Source: Planctomycetota bacterium
GTDB taxonomy: Bacteria; Planctomycetota; UBA1135; UBA2386
DNA: 13,778 nucleotides
Direction of reading: 5' to 3'
NCBI GenBank assembly: GCA_003235605.1
Contig: QJVU01000076.1
Span: forward strand, 1 to 13,778
Both the position numbers and the translations under genes were made by a program. Each line of letters opens with the position of its first letter. Within the stretch, counting starts at the first letter, position 1. Positions 5,813 through 12,798 of the stretch are shown piece by piece. The notes beneath the pieces are model-generated. The model ran no database searches, was not told the origin of the DNA, and was given only the letters and a program-made list of their open reading frames with translations.

Positions 5813-6874
5813 TTGGAGCACCGCAGCGGATCACCGGCGGTGGCGGTGGTGGATCGCCTGCTGCAGACGGCATGGCAGCAGCGGGCTAGCGATCTGCACC
5901 TGGACCCCGGCCAGCGAGGCATGGTCGTGCGGATGCGCAAGGACGGCGCCATCCGTCCCCTGGAGACCCTCCCGGCGCCGCTGGCACCCAACATCGTCGG
6001 CCGCCTGAAGGCAATGGCGGACCTGCTTGTCTACCGCACGGACGTGCCCCAGGAAGGCCGCATCCCCGTCGAGCGCTCGAACCTCGGCGCGGAGGTGCGG
6101 ATCACCACCTATCCCACGGCCTACGGCGAACGAGTCTCCCTGCGCCTGGTCTCCCACCACGAGCCCCTGCCAGGGTTGGACGAGCTGGGCATCCAGGAGC
6201 CGATCCTGAGCGCTCTTGTCTCAACCATCGAGGAGCCTGCCGGTGTGCTGCTGCTCACCGGACCCAGCGGCAGCGGCAAGACCACCACCCTCTACGCGTG
6301 CCTGAAACACCTGACCCACGCCGAGCGGCAACGGACGATCTTCACCGTCGAGGATCCCATCGAACGGCACGTTCCCGGCGTCACCCAGACGGAGGTGAAC
6401 GACGCCGTTGGCGTCACGTTCCCCGCGGCCCTGCGTTCGATCCTGCGCCAGGATCCCGAGGTGATCCTGATCGGCGAGATCCGCGACAGCGAGACTGCCG
6501 CCATCGCTCTCGAGGCCGGCCTCACCGGCCACTTGGTGGTTTCCACGGTGCACGCCGGCTCCTGCGCGCTGGTGTTTGCACGGCTACTGGAGATGGGGGT
6601 TGAACCGTTTGCCCTGACCACCGTCGTGCGCGGCGTGCTGAACCAGAGGCTGGCCCGACCTGCCAACCCCGGCAGCGGCCGCATCCTGCTGGCGGAGTGG
6701 CTGCCGATGTCGAAGCCGCTGCGAGCCGCGATCCTGGCCCGGGCCGACGGCGACGAGCTGCGGGCGGTAGCTGCCGAGTCCGGCTATGCGACGCTGGCCG
6801 ATGCCGCTTCGGCAGCGGTCGAGGACGGCTTGATCACCCTGGAGGAAGTGCTGCATGTCCTCGGTACTGGCTGA
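5813..6874 (+). CDS. gspE: Short GspE/PilB-like secretion or pilus assembly ATPase
   Basis: This 353-residue cytoplasmic hexameric ATPase would power pseudopilus or pilus assembly. The domain order is a short N2-like region (about 20-115, with RASDLH at 24-29 and an Arg-rich EVRITTYPTAYGERVSLRL), then the catalytic core. The core has Walker A GPSGSGKTT (150-158), an Asp box VEDPIE (179-184), Walker B VILIGEIRD (217-225, Glu222) and a His box GHLVVSTVHAG (239-249), then VLNQRLAR (275-282). It lacks the N1 domain of full-length GspE/PilB (usually about 500-570 residues). It also lacks the tetracysteine zinc motif that normally follows the QRL segment. The start is TTG at 5813, supported by AGGAGG 8 nt upstream. 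It is the first gene of the operon and overlaps gspF by 20 bp. PilT is less likely because of the sequence pattern and the neighbouring GspF and pseudopilins. Confidence 0.92.
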   Translation: MEHRSGSPAVAVVDRLLQTAWQQRASDLHLDPGQRGMVVRMRKDGAIRPLETLPAPLAPNIVGRLKAMADLLVYRTDVPQEGRIPVERSNLGAEVRITTYPTAYGERVSLRLVSHHEPLPGLDELGIQEPILSALVSTIEEPAGVLLLTGPSGSGKTTTLYACLKHLTHAERQRTIFTVEDPIERHVPGVTQTEVNDAVGVTFPAALRSILRQDPEVILIGEIRDSETAAIALEAGLTGHLVVSTVHAGSCALVFARLLEMGVEPFALTTVVRGVLNQRLARPANPGSGRILLAEWLPMSKPLRAAILARADGDELRAVAAESGYATLADAASAAVEDGLITLEEVLHVLGTG

Positions 6875-7967
6875 ACCCAGAGCAGCGGAGTCGTACAGAC
6901 CTGCAGCGGCCGAGGATCTCGCGCTCTTCCATCGTACCCTGGCCGAACTGTGCCGGGCCCGGGTGCCGCTGCCGAAGGCGCTCAGGATGCTCCAGCATGA
7001 CCTTGGCAAGGGTTCCCTTGCCAAAGCGGCGGCGGCCATGGCGGCCGACGTCGAGGAAGGGGTCTCCCTGGGCACGGCGTACGAGCGGCGGCAGCAACTG
7101 TTCCCAGAGCTCTACCGGGCGCTGATCGAGGCCGGCATCGCCTCCTCCGACCTGCCAGGAGTGCTGGAGGAGATCGCCGCCTACGCCGCCGCCGAGGCGG
7201 AGGTGAAGCGACGTGTCCGTTCAGCGCTGCGCTACCCCTTCTACGTTCTGGTGGTCGTGCTGCTCATCGGCGTGTCGCTGGTGACACTGCTGCCTCCGTT
7301 GCTGAGCAGTCTCCTGGATCCGCTCAGCCAGACGTTCTGGAGCACGGACCTGGTCCGGATTTTCCGCGGAACCGGCACCCTGAGTGTTGCCGAGTATCTG
7401 AACCTGCTGCCTTGGGTCGGCCTGGGGTTCCTGGGCTCGGTCCTCGCCGCTTTGTTCTTGTTCGCCGCCGTCCGACGTCCCCGGGACGGCGGGGGACCAA
7501 GAGGCCTGTTGTTCCGTTTGCCGGTGCTGGGCCGTCTCCGGACCTATGCCGCCAGGGCCTCCTTCGCCGCCACGCTGGCGCTGCTGTCGAGGCGCAGCCT
7601 CCCGCTGCCCAGGATGCTGGCGCTTGCCGCCACGACCGCCAACAACAGCGTGACCCAGGAGCACATCCGGCAGATGCTCGACCGAGCCGAGAGCGGCGAC
7701 ACGATGGTGGAGTCGGTACGTGCCGGCAACCTCATCTCGCCGGCGCTGATGTTCCTGCTGAGGAGCGCCGAAAGCTGTGGCACGGTCCCCGATGCCCTTG
7801 CGGAGGTGGCTCGCATCTATCGGCAGCGCCTGGATCGCGCCACGGACCGGCTCTGCATGTTGATCCGACCGGCGGCGGAGGTCCTGCTCGGCATCGTCGT
7901 GATGCTCTTTGCCCTCGCCTACCTGTTCCCGGCGCTGCAGTTCATGGAAGGGATCTTCGGAGGATGA
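6855..7967 (+). CDS. gspF: GspF-like inner membrane platform protein, first copy
   Basis: The 370-residue polytopic protein has the two-half T2SSF/GspF layout. Cytoplasmic helical half 1 (about 22-120, with LCRARVPLPKALRMLQ and ELYRALIEAGIASSDLPGVLEEIA) leads into membrane segments at 127-150 and 185-206. Half 2 (about 225-330, FAATLALLSRRSLPLPRMLALAA and LLRSAESCGTVPDALAEVA) ends in a membrane segment at 338-362. GspF links the ATPase to the growing pseudopilus in the inner membrane. The start ATG at 6855 has GGAGG about 9 nt upstream, inside the end of gspE (20-bp overlap), which suggests coupled translation. Its stop overlaps the next start as ATGA. Length is close to the usual 400 residues. 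Confidence 0.9.
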   Translation: MSSVLAEPRAAESYRPAAAEDLALFHRTLAELCRARVPLPKALRMLQHDLGKGSLAKAAAAMAADVEEGVSLGTAYERRQQLFPELYRALIEAGIASSDLPGVLEEIAAYAAAEAEVKRRVRSALRYPFYVLVVVLLIGVSLVTLLPPLLSSLLDPLSQTFWSTDLVRIFRGTGTLSVAEYLNLLPWVGLGFLGSVLAALFLFAAVRRPRDGGGPRGLLFRLPVLGRLRTYAARASFAATLALLSRRSLPLPRMLALAATTANNSVTQEHIRQMLDRAESGDTMVESVRAGNLISPALMFLLRSAESCGTVPDALAEVARIYRQRLDRATDRLCMLIRPAAEVLLGIVVMLFALAYLFPALQFMEGIFGG

Positions 7968-9064
7968 GCCACATACCGGCGCTGGAGGTCTGCTGCCTGG
8001 TGCTCCCTGCGGTGATGATCGTGGGGTTCTTGATCCATGCCTGCCGCGCCCACAGCCAGCTCGAGTTCCGCATCCAGCTGTTGGAGGTCCTGTCCGCCGC
8101 CGTCCGCCAACGCCTGCCCCTTGCCCCTCTCCTGGAGCAATCCGCCCTCGACCTTCCCAAACGCCGGCGCAGGACCGTCCTCAATGTCGCCGCAGCCTTG
8201 CGGGAGGGCGCGGCCCTCGACGAGGCGCTGGCCGCGGAGGCAGCGCGCTACTTTCCCGAACACGTGACCCAGGCAATCCGCACCGGAGCCGGCACGGCCA
8301 GGCTCGCTACGATGCTCGACTTGCTTGCCGGAGATCTCGGCCGGACGATGTCTGCCCGGCACCGCCTGGTGATGGCACTGCTCTACCCAGCAGTGGTCGG
8401 GGGCCTGCTGGTGTTCGTGGCATCGGATTGGCTCGCTACCAAGCTCCACCCCTCCCTGAACGACGTGGAAAGCGGCAACCTGCCCGACTGGTCGATGCCC
8501 TTGGCGCTGGTGGTTTGGGCAACCGTGACGCTGCTGCTTCTCCTGCACGCTCTCAGCACCCATGAGAATCGCCGCAGGCCCGACCTGGCGGGGAAGATCC
8601 TGTCGGCGCTGCTGCCGCCGCTGCGCCGGGCTCGACGCCTGCTCCACGGCGAGCGCCTGCTGCGAGGCATGGCCATCTTGATCCAGGCGGGGGTGCCCCT
8701 GCCGAGAGCGATGCGCGCTTGTGCCCCCAGCCTCGGCGACGCCCGTGCCGAGCAGCAAACCCTGGACGCGGCCTGGAACATGGAGTGCGGCCAACCGGCC
8801 GAACTAGCCCTGGCCAGGACCCCTCTGCCTGCGTTTGCTGCGGTTCGGGCTGCCGCCGCCGTGCGCGCCGATCCCCAGACCGTCGCCGAGCGCCTCCGGG
8901 CACTGGCAGCGGAGTGCGCTTCCCGCGGGCGAGCCATCCATGACCGCACCATAGGCCTGGTCAACCCGGTGGCGCTGGCGCTGGTAGGCCTTGCGCTGGC
9001 TGGACTGTTCCGCGACCTCTTCCTCTATCAGGGCCTCTGGCTCGAGGCGGCACGGCCATGGTGA
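7964..9064 (+). CDS. Second, diverged GspF-like membrane protein
   Basis: The start ATG at 7964 overlaps the preceding stop as ATGA, and the product has 366 residues. An N-terminal membrane segment (5-27, PALEVCCLVLPAVMIVGFLI) not seen in ordinary GspF precedes a GspF-like first half (35-130; LLEVLSAAVRQRLPLAPLLE, AIRTGAGTARLATMLDLLAGDL). Membrane segments follow at 137-153 and 178-197. The second half (225-325; LLRGMAILIQAGVPLPRAMRAC) is followed by a last membrane segment (331-350). Residues in both halves match the GspF pattern but differ widely from the first copy, so this is an old paralogue rather than a recent duplicate. Two consecutive GspF genes suggest a hetero-oligomeric platform or two interchangeable platforms. 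Its last 7 bp overlap the first pseudopilin gene. Confidence 0.85.
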   Translation: MSHIPALEVCCLVLPAVMIVGFLIHACRAHSQLEFRIQLLEVLSAAVRQRLPLAPLLEQSALDLPKRRRRTVLNVAAALREGAALDEALAAEAARYFPEHVTQAIRTGAGTARLATMLDLLAGDLGRTMSARHRLVMALLYPAVVGGLLVFVASDWLATKLHPSLNDVESGNLPDWSMPLALVVWATVTLLLLLHALSTHENRRRPDLAGKILSALLPPLRRARRLLHGERLLRGMAILIQAGVPLPRAMRACAPSLGDARAEQQTLDAAWNMECGQPAELALARTPLPAFAAVRAAAAVRADPQTVAERLRALAAECASRGRAIHDRTIGLVNPVALALVGLALAGLFRDLFLYQGLWLEAARPW

Positions 9065-9474
9065 ACATCGAGCCAAGGAGAACCTCCGCCGCGGGCTTCA
9101 CGATGATGGAGCTGGTCTTCGCGTTCGCCCTCCTTTCCATCCTGTTCAGCGTGGGATTCCTCGGCGCCGGCAGCAAGCTCGGCCACGTGCGTCGCTGCTA
9201 TCAGGAGACCCTGGCATGGGGCGCGGCATCTGGCCGGTTGGAGCAACTGCAGGTCGGGGACGAGCCACTGGAAGCCAACACCGGTGAGTTCCCACTGCCA
9301 CCCGCGGCGCGGCAGGCGCTGAGCAATGCCGCCGCGATCGAGACCGTGAAGCAGCTCGAACCCGGCCTCTACGAGGTCCAGGCCACGGTGAGCTGGTCCC
9401 CCGCTGCGGGGGTCGGGCCGGTGTCCATCACCCTCACAACCCTGGTCACCAGGGAGTGGAAGCGGGAGGAGTAG
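9058..9474 (+). CDS. Pseudopilin with a class III signal peptide (GspI-like)
   Basis: This 138-residue protein has a prepilin leader of 13 residues containing two Arg. The cleavage and methylation site is AAG|FTMMELVFAFALLSILFSVG, so mature Phe1 and Glu5 (residue 18) are as expected for type IV pilin-like proteins. The rest is a small helix-to-sheet domain with a C-terminal segment (GLYEVQATVSWS ... ITLTTLVTREW) that resembles minor pseudopilins such as GspI. Prepilin peptidase would process it; no such enzyme is in the window. The start ATG overlaps the GspF2 stop (7 bp), consistent with coupled translation. The exact family within pseudopilins is uncertain. Confidence 0.85.
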   Translation: MVNIEPRRTSAAGFTMMELVFAFALLSILFSVGFLGAGSKLGHVRRCYQETLAWGAASGRLEQLQVGDEPLEANTGEFPLPPAARQALSNAAAIETVKQLEPGLYEVQATVSWSPAAGVGPVSITLTTLVTREWKREE

Positions 9475-9479
9475 GAGAC

Positions 9480-9953
9480 ATGGCGCAGTCGCAGGCTGGA
9501 TACACCATTCTCGAGCTGACGATCACCGGCGCGCTCCTGGTGCTGTTTGCGGTCACCATGCTGAGCTTCACGTGCCAGCAGCGCGCTGTGGACCGCCGGC
9601 ACGCTGCCTACACCCACGACCTGCTCGCCTGCCGCCGGGCCATGGACTCCATCGTCGCCGACGTGCGCTGCGCGGCCGCGGTCGAGAAGTCGCCCGGAGG
9701 CATCACCCTCCGGACCGATGGCGGCGCCATCCGCTACGTCCTGGAATCCGGTCGCCTGGAGCGCTGGCATGGCAACTCCTGCCGCCGCGTGGCCACGGGG
9801 GTTGCCGACCTGAGCTGTCGGCAAGACCACCACGTCGCCCATGTTCGCCTGGTGCTCTGCGCCAGGCGCGAGGTCTCCGGGCCGCGGCGACAGCGCGCCA
9901 TCGAGACCAGCGTGGCCCTCCGCCTGGCAGCCAGAAAGGGGGAGACAGGATGA
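9480..9953 (+). CDS. Pseudopilin (GspJ-like)
   Basis: The product has 157 residues from the ATG at 9480, which has a GGAGGAGTAGGAG-type ribosome binding site directly upstream; an in-frame GTG at 9456 lacks one. The leader is very short (MAQSQAG) and unusually has no Lys or Arg. The site is G|YTILELTITGALLVLFAVTM, with Glu5 (residue 12) present. The mature domain contains several Cys. The pattern of a helical start (RRAMDSIVADVRCA) and later beta strands fits GspJ-like minor pseudopilins. It lies 5 bp after the preceding pseudopilin gene and overlaps the next as ATGA. The GspJ label is inferred mainly from the order I-J-K. Confidence 0.8.
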   Translation: MAQSQAGYTILELTITGALLVLFAVTMLSFTCQQRAVDRRHAAYTHDLLACRRAMDSIVADVRCAAAVEKSPGGITLRTDGGAIRYVLESGRLERWHGNSCRRVATGVADLSCRQDHHVAHVRLVLCARREVSGPRRQRAIETSVALRLAARKGETG

Positions 9954-10372
9954 AAGCACCCCGCTCCCAGTCTGGCTTTGCCATGCTCGCGATGTTGCTG
10001 GCCATGGCCCTGATCGTCGGCCTGGTTGGCAACGCCACCGCCCGCACGCGGCTTCTGGCCCGCGGCACGGTGCTGGACCGCGGCAAGATGCTGACACTCC
10101 ACGCCGCGAGCGGCGGTCTCTCGCTGGCACGCCACGCGATCGCCAAGCACCCGAGCTACCGCGGCGAGGAGCTGACGATCGGCGGCTGCAAGGTGAAGAT
10201 CGAGAGCACCCCGATGCCTGAGGACGACGGCAAGCGTTGGCAGGTGGTAGTGACCGCCACCCACCACAGCTTCGGCGCCAAGATGGCCCCGGTGCGACAC
10301 CGGATCGACGCGGTCCTCGAGACGACGGAAGGACTACCCACGGTCCTCGCCTTCCGCGACAACGGCCGCTAG
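9950..10372 (+). CDS. Short GspK/PilX-like pseudopilin without Glu5
   Basis: This 140-residue product starts at the ATG at 9950, overlapping the upstream stop as ATGA, with GGAGACAGG just before it. The leader is MKAPRSQSG and the site is G|FAMLAMLLAMALIVGLVGNA. The residue at mature position 5 is Ala, not Glu. That is a known trait of GspK, the tip pseudopilin, and the hydrophobic start is also PilX-like. It is far shorter than classical GspK (about 300 residues), so the large alpha-helical insertion domain must be absent. The later part has beta-like repeats (LTIGGCKVKIES, RWQVVVTATHHS). It is the last pseudopilus gene before queF. It probably caps the pseudopilus, by analogy with GspK. Confidence 0.75.
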   Translation: MKAPRSQSGFAMLAMLLAMALIVGLVGNATARTRLLARGTVLDRGKMLTLHAASGGLSLARHAIAKHPSYRGEELTIGGCKVKIESTPMPEDDGKRWQVVVTATHHSFGAKMAPVRHRIDAVLETTEGLPTVLAFRDNGR

Positions 10373-10387
10373 CATCGACTGGCACCG

Positions 10388-11215
10388 ATGCCGATTGCCG
10401 ACGACCTGCCGCTGGGGAAAGACACCGACTATCCCCCCCGCTACGACCCCGGGCTGCTGCGCCCCATCCCCCGCGGTGACTCCCGCCGTGCAGCGGGCAT
10501 TCCTGAACCACCGCCCTTCGACGGCATCGACATCTGGACCGCCTATGAGCTGATGTGGCTGGACACCACGGGCAAACCCTCCGCCCACGTCGGGGAGCTG
10601 CGGTTTCCTGCGACCTCCCCCCGTTTCGTGGAGTCCAAGTCCCTGAAGCTCTACCTGTACTCCCTGAACGACGAGCGTCATGCCTCCGCCGAAGACGTTC
10701 GCGAGGTGATCCGACGGGACCTCACGTCCGCGGCAGGAGCGGACGTCCACGTGACCCTGTTTCCCGTGACCCACGCGCCGGGTCGACGGCTGCACACCCT
10801 CCCGGGTAGGTGCATTGACGGTGCCAAGGTCCAGGCGCCTGTCGCGGGCCTCGATCCCGACCTGCTCCGCGCCAGCATCGACGAGGACAATCTCGTCGAC
10901 GAGACACTGCACAGCCATCTCTTCCAGACTCGCTGTCCGGTCACCAACCAGCCGGACTGGGCAAGCGTCCTCATCCACTACCTCGGCCCCAAGATCGACA
11001 GCAGGAAGCTCCTGAGCTACCTGATCTCGTACCGTGGCCACCAGGGCTTTGCCGAAGGCTCCGTGGAGCGCATCTTCATGGACGTCTGCCACCACTGCAG
11101 GGCGAGCAAGCTCACGGTCCATGCCCGCTTCAACCGGCGGGGTGGCCTCGACATCAACCCGTTCCGGAGCAACTTCGAGGCCGAGGCGGAGAACCTGCGC
11201 CTCTGGCGGCAGTAA
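10388..11215 (+). CDS. queF: QueF, NADPH-dependent 7-cyano-7-deazaguanine (preQ0) reductase, long form
   Basis: This 275-residue cytoplasmic enzyme reduces the nitrile of preQ0 to the amine preQ1 in queuosine tRNA modification. It is the bimodular, E. coli-like type. The N-terminal half holds the NADPH-binding QueF motif ESKSLKLYL (82-90, Glu82), and the C-terminal half holds the catalytic Cys183 and Asp190 in RCPVTNQPDWAS. RRGGLDINPFRSN (250-262) is almost identical to E. coli RRGGLDINPWRSN. With a constant offset of 7 from E. coli numbering (Cys190, Asp197, Glu89), the His229-Glu230 pair of the FHE motif becomes Ala222-Glu223 (GFAEGSVERI). The His is therefore missing. It starts 15 bp after the last pseudopilin gene and may share its transcript, with no obvious functional link. 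No clear Shine-Dalgarno. Confidence 0.95.
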   Translation: MPIADDLPLGKDTDYPPRYDPGLLRPIPRGDSRRAAGIPEPPPFDGIDIWTAYELMWLDTTGKPSAHVGELRFPATSPRFVESKSLKLYLYSLNDERHASAEDVREVIRRDLTSAAGADVHVTLFPVTHAPGRRLHTLPGRCIDGAKVQAPVAGLDPDLLRASIDEDNLVDETLHSHLFQTRCPVTNQPDWASVLIHYLGPKIDSRKLLSYLISYRGHQGFAEGSVERIFMDVCHHCRASKLTVHARFNRRGGLDINPFRSNFEAEAENLRLWRQ

Positions 11216-11253
11216 CCCCGGTCGGCGGCGCACGTGGCGGCAGCAGACCTCGG

Positions 11254-12609
11254 CTACTTCAACACCAGCGTCCTGGCATCGCTGAGCACGATGCCCAGTG
11301 CGTTCGCAGGGTCGAACACTGCCCACTGGGTGTGGACCGTGGCCGTGAGACTCGCCGGTACAGGCGCCGGAACCGTCGCAAGGCCGAGGCCATTCACCAC
11401 ACCACTGCTCGAGGATCCAACCAGCAGCAGCAGGTCCGTGTGCTGGAAGCAGGATGGCGCCCCGAACATGGTCCAATCGAAGGGATAGGGCGAGGCGTTG
11501 TTGATGCCGAAGATCAGGATGGCGGTGGCGGTGCCGCCCCTGGCGCCGTCCAGGCCAAAGGCGAAGCCGGTGTTTCCCTTGGTCGGCGCCCCCCGCGCCA
11601 CGCTGGTGGGAACGTAACCGCCGCTGCCGGCGCAGCCGGCACCGAACGCCTTGTAGACGGCGCCCGCGGGGTTGTACCAGATGCCGATCACCCGGTTCGT
11701 GTTCGCCGGCGTGCCGCTGCCCACACCGGTGACGTCGTTGCGCGCAAGCTGTCCGGTGCCCACCGGGACCAGTATGTCGAGGGAACCGTCCCGGGAACCC
11801 ATCACCCAATCACCCGTGTCCGTGTTCTCCGCAAACGAGTCTTTGTTGTAGCTCTCGCTGGCGGTCGTGGTTGCCAGGGCCGTGGCGTGGAAGAGGTGGC
11901 TCTGGACCTTGCCGGTCGTCAAATCGATGGCAACCATGTCCCCGTAGAGGCCCAGGCACATCAGCGTGGTGCTGACGACCGCAGGCGCCGTCAACTGCAT
12001 GTTGACCGGAGCGAAGCCAGTCGCAGGGTACTTGCTGTTGGGGAGCGTCAGGAGGAGCGTCGTGGTCTTCTTGCTGATGTCATAGGCGAACACCTCCCCC
12101 ACCGGCCACACCCCCAGATAGACGCCGCGTATGTTCGCGGCCAGGGCGTTCACGAGGCCGCTCGCCGGCCAACCGTTCACCTTCGTCATGTCGACCAGAA
12201 GCGTCGGCGCACCGCCTGCGACCGGCATGCTCCACAGCGCTGTCGGTTGGGCAAAGTAGAGAGTGCCGGCGACGACCGCGATCTGCGCAACCTCACCCGT
12301 CGATAGCGCCGAGGTGTTGAGCTTCTTTTCGGAGACCGTGGTTCCCGACAGGCTGATCGCGTAGATCGCGGGGTTGTTGAACGTGCCAACGAAGCCTGCA
12401 GAGGCAGACGTCATCGCTACGCAGTTGGGCCAGTCGGCGGCAAGCGTGGTCGAGACGCTCAACCTGGTCGCCTTGCGGGTCTGGGAATCGACGTAGTACA
12501 TCTCCCCCCCAGGCGCCCGCACCGTCGTCAGGTACTGGCCAGCAGGAACCTGGGCTTCGCAGACGAGAGCCAGCATCACGACGGATGCAGCAGCGGAAAC
12601 TTTATGCAC
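11254..12609 (-). CDS. Exported beta-propeller-like protein with a planctomycete-type C-terminal domain
   Basis: The product has 451 residues and a signal peptide (1-19, SAAASVVMLALVCEA). Residues about 25-318 are beta-rich with regularly spaced strands of the propeller kind (GEMYYVDSQTRKATRLS, AIYAISLSG, TLYFAQPTALWSMPV, GEVFAYDIS, GDMVAIDLTTGKVQSH, RVIGIWYNPAG). Residues about 321-451 form a separate domain with FGAGCAGSGG, FDWTMFGAPSCF and QWAVFDPANALGIVLSDA. I recall the same GxGCxGSxG ... GAPxC ... QWAVxDP plan as a recurrent C-terminal domain in secreted planctomycete proteins; its role is unknown and could be surface retention or export. The start is GTG at 12609 with GGAGA 7 nt upstream. 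The 3' end lies 38 bp from the convergent queF. The ligand or enzymatic activity is unknown. Confidence 0.8.
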   Translation of the reverse strand: MHKVSAAASVVMLALVCEAQVPAGQYLTTVRAPGGEMYYVDSQTRKATRLSVSTTLAADWPNCVAMTSASAGFVGTFNNPAIYAISLSGTTVSEKKLNTSALSTGEVAQIAVVAGTLYFAQPTALWSMPVAGGAPTLLVDMTKVNGWPASGLVNALAANIRGVYLGVWPVGEVFAYDISKKTTTLLLTLPNSKYPATGFAPVNMQLTAPAVVSTTLMCLGLYGDMVAIDLTTGKVQSHLFHATALATTTASESYNKDSFAENTDTGDWVMGSRDGSLDILVPVGTGQLARNDVTGVGSGTPANTNRVIGIWYNPAGAVYKAFGAGCAGSGGYVPTSVARGAPTKGNTGFAFGLDGARGGTATAILIFGINNASPYPFDWTMFGAPSCFQHTDLLLLVGSSSSGVVNGLGLATVPAPVPASLTATVHTQWAVFDPANALGIVLSDARTLVLK

Positions 12610-12651
12610 TGGATTCTCCGGGCAGGAACGGACGAGGGGAGGATTGCCCGC

Positions 12652-12657
12652 ATCATA
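12652..12657 (-). promoter_or_regulatory. Candidate -10 element for the beta-propeller-like gene
   Basis: TATGAT on the minus strand, 42 nt before the GTG at 12609, matches TATAAT at five of six positions. No clear -35 is seen. Two CTGCAG palindromes (12659-12664 and 12672-12677) lie just upstream and could be operator half-sites; this is only a suggestion. Confidence 0.3.
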
Positions 12658-12698
12658 GCTGCAGAAGATCCCTGCAGTCCCACGCGATCCCCAAGACT

Positions 12699-12707
12699 GC
12701 TAGAATC
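12699..12707 (+). promoter_or_regulatory. Candidate -10 promoter element (GCTAGAATC)
   Basis: TAGAAT at 12701-12706 lies 92 nt before the ATG at 12799, in the divergent intergenic region. It is identical over nine bases to the motif at 2984-2992. No TTGACA-like -35 is found at the usual spacing (TCCCAC at 17 nt). Confidence 0.4.
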
Positions 12708-12798
12708 ATCACGCCCCGCTCTGTTGACCCCGAACCGCTTGTCACTCGACGAAGTCTCACGACCAACTCGTACGACCAAGTCGGAGGAGCATCGAGCC

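Noticed and set aside
7412..7963. Upstream extension of the second GspF-like frame
   Set aside because: The frame is open, but it lies out of frame inside gspF and has non-coding-like composition. The ATGA overlap at 7964 is the natural start.
10334..11809. 491-codon minus-strand frame opposite queF
   Set aside because: queF on the plus strand is unmistakable, and this frame shows no family features.
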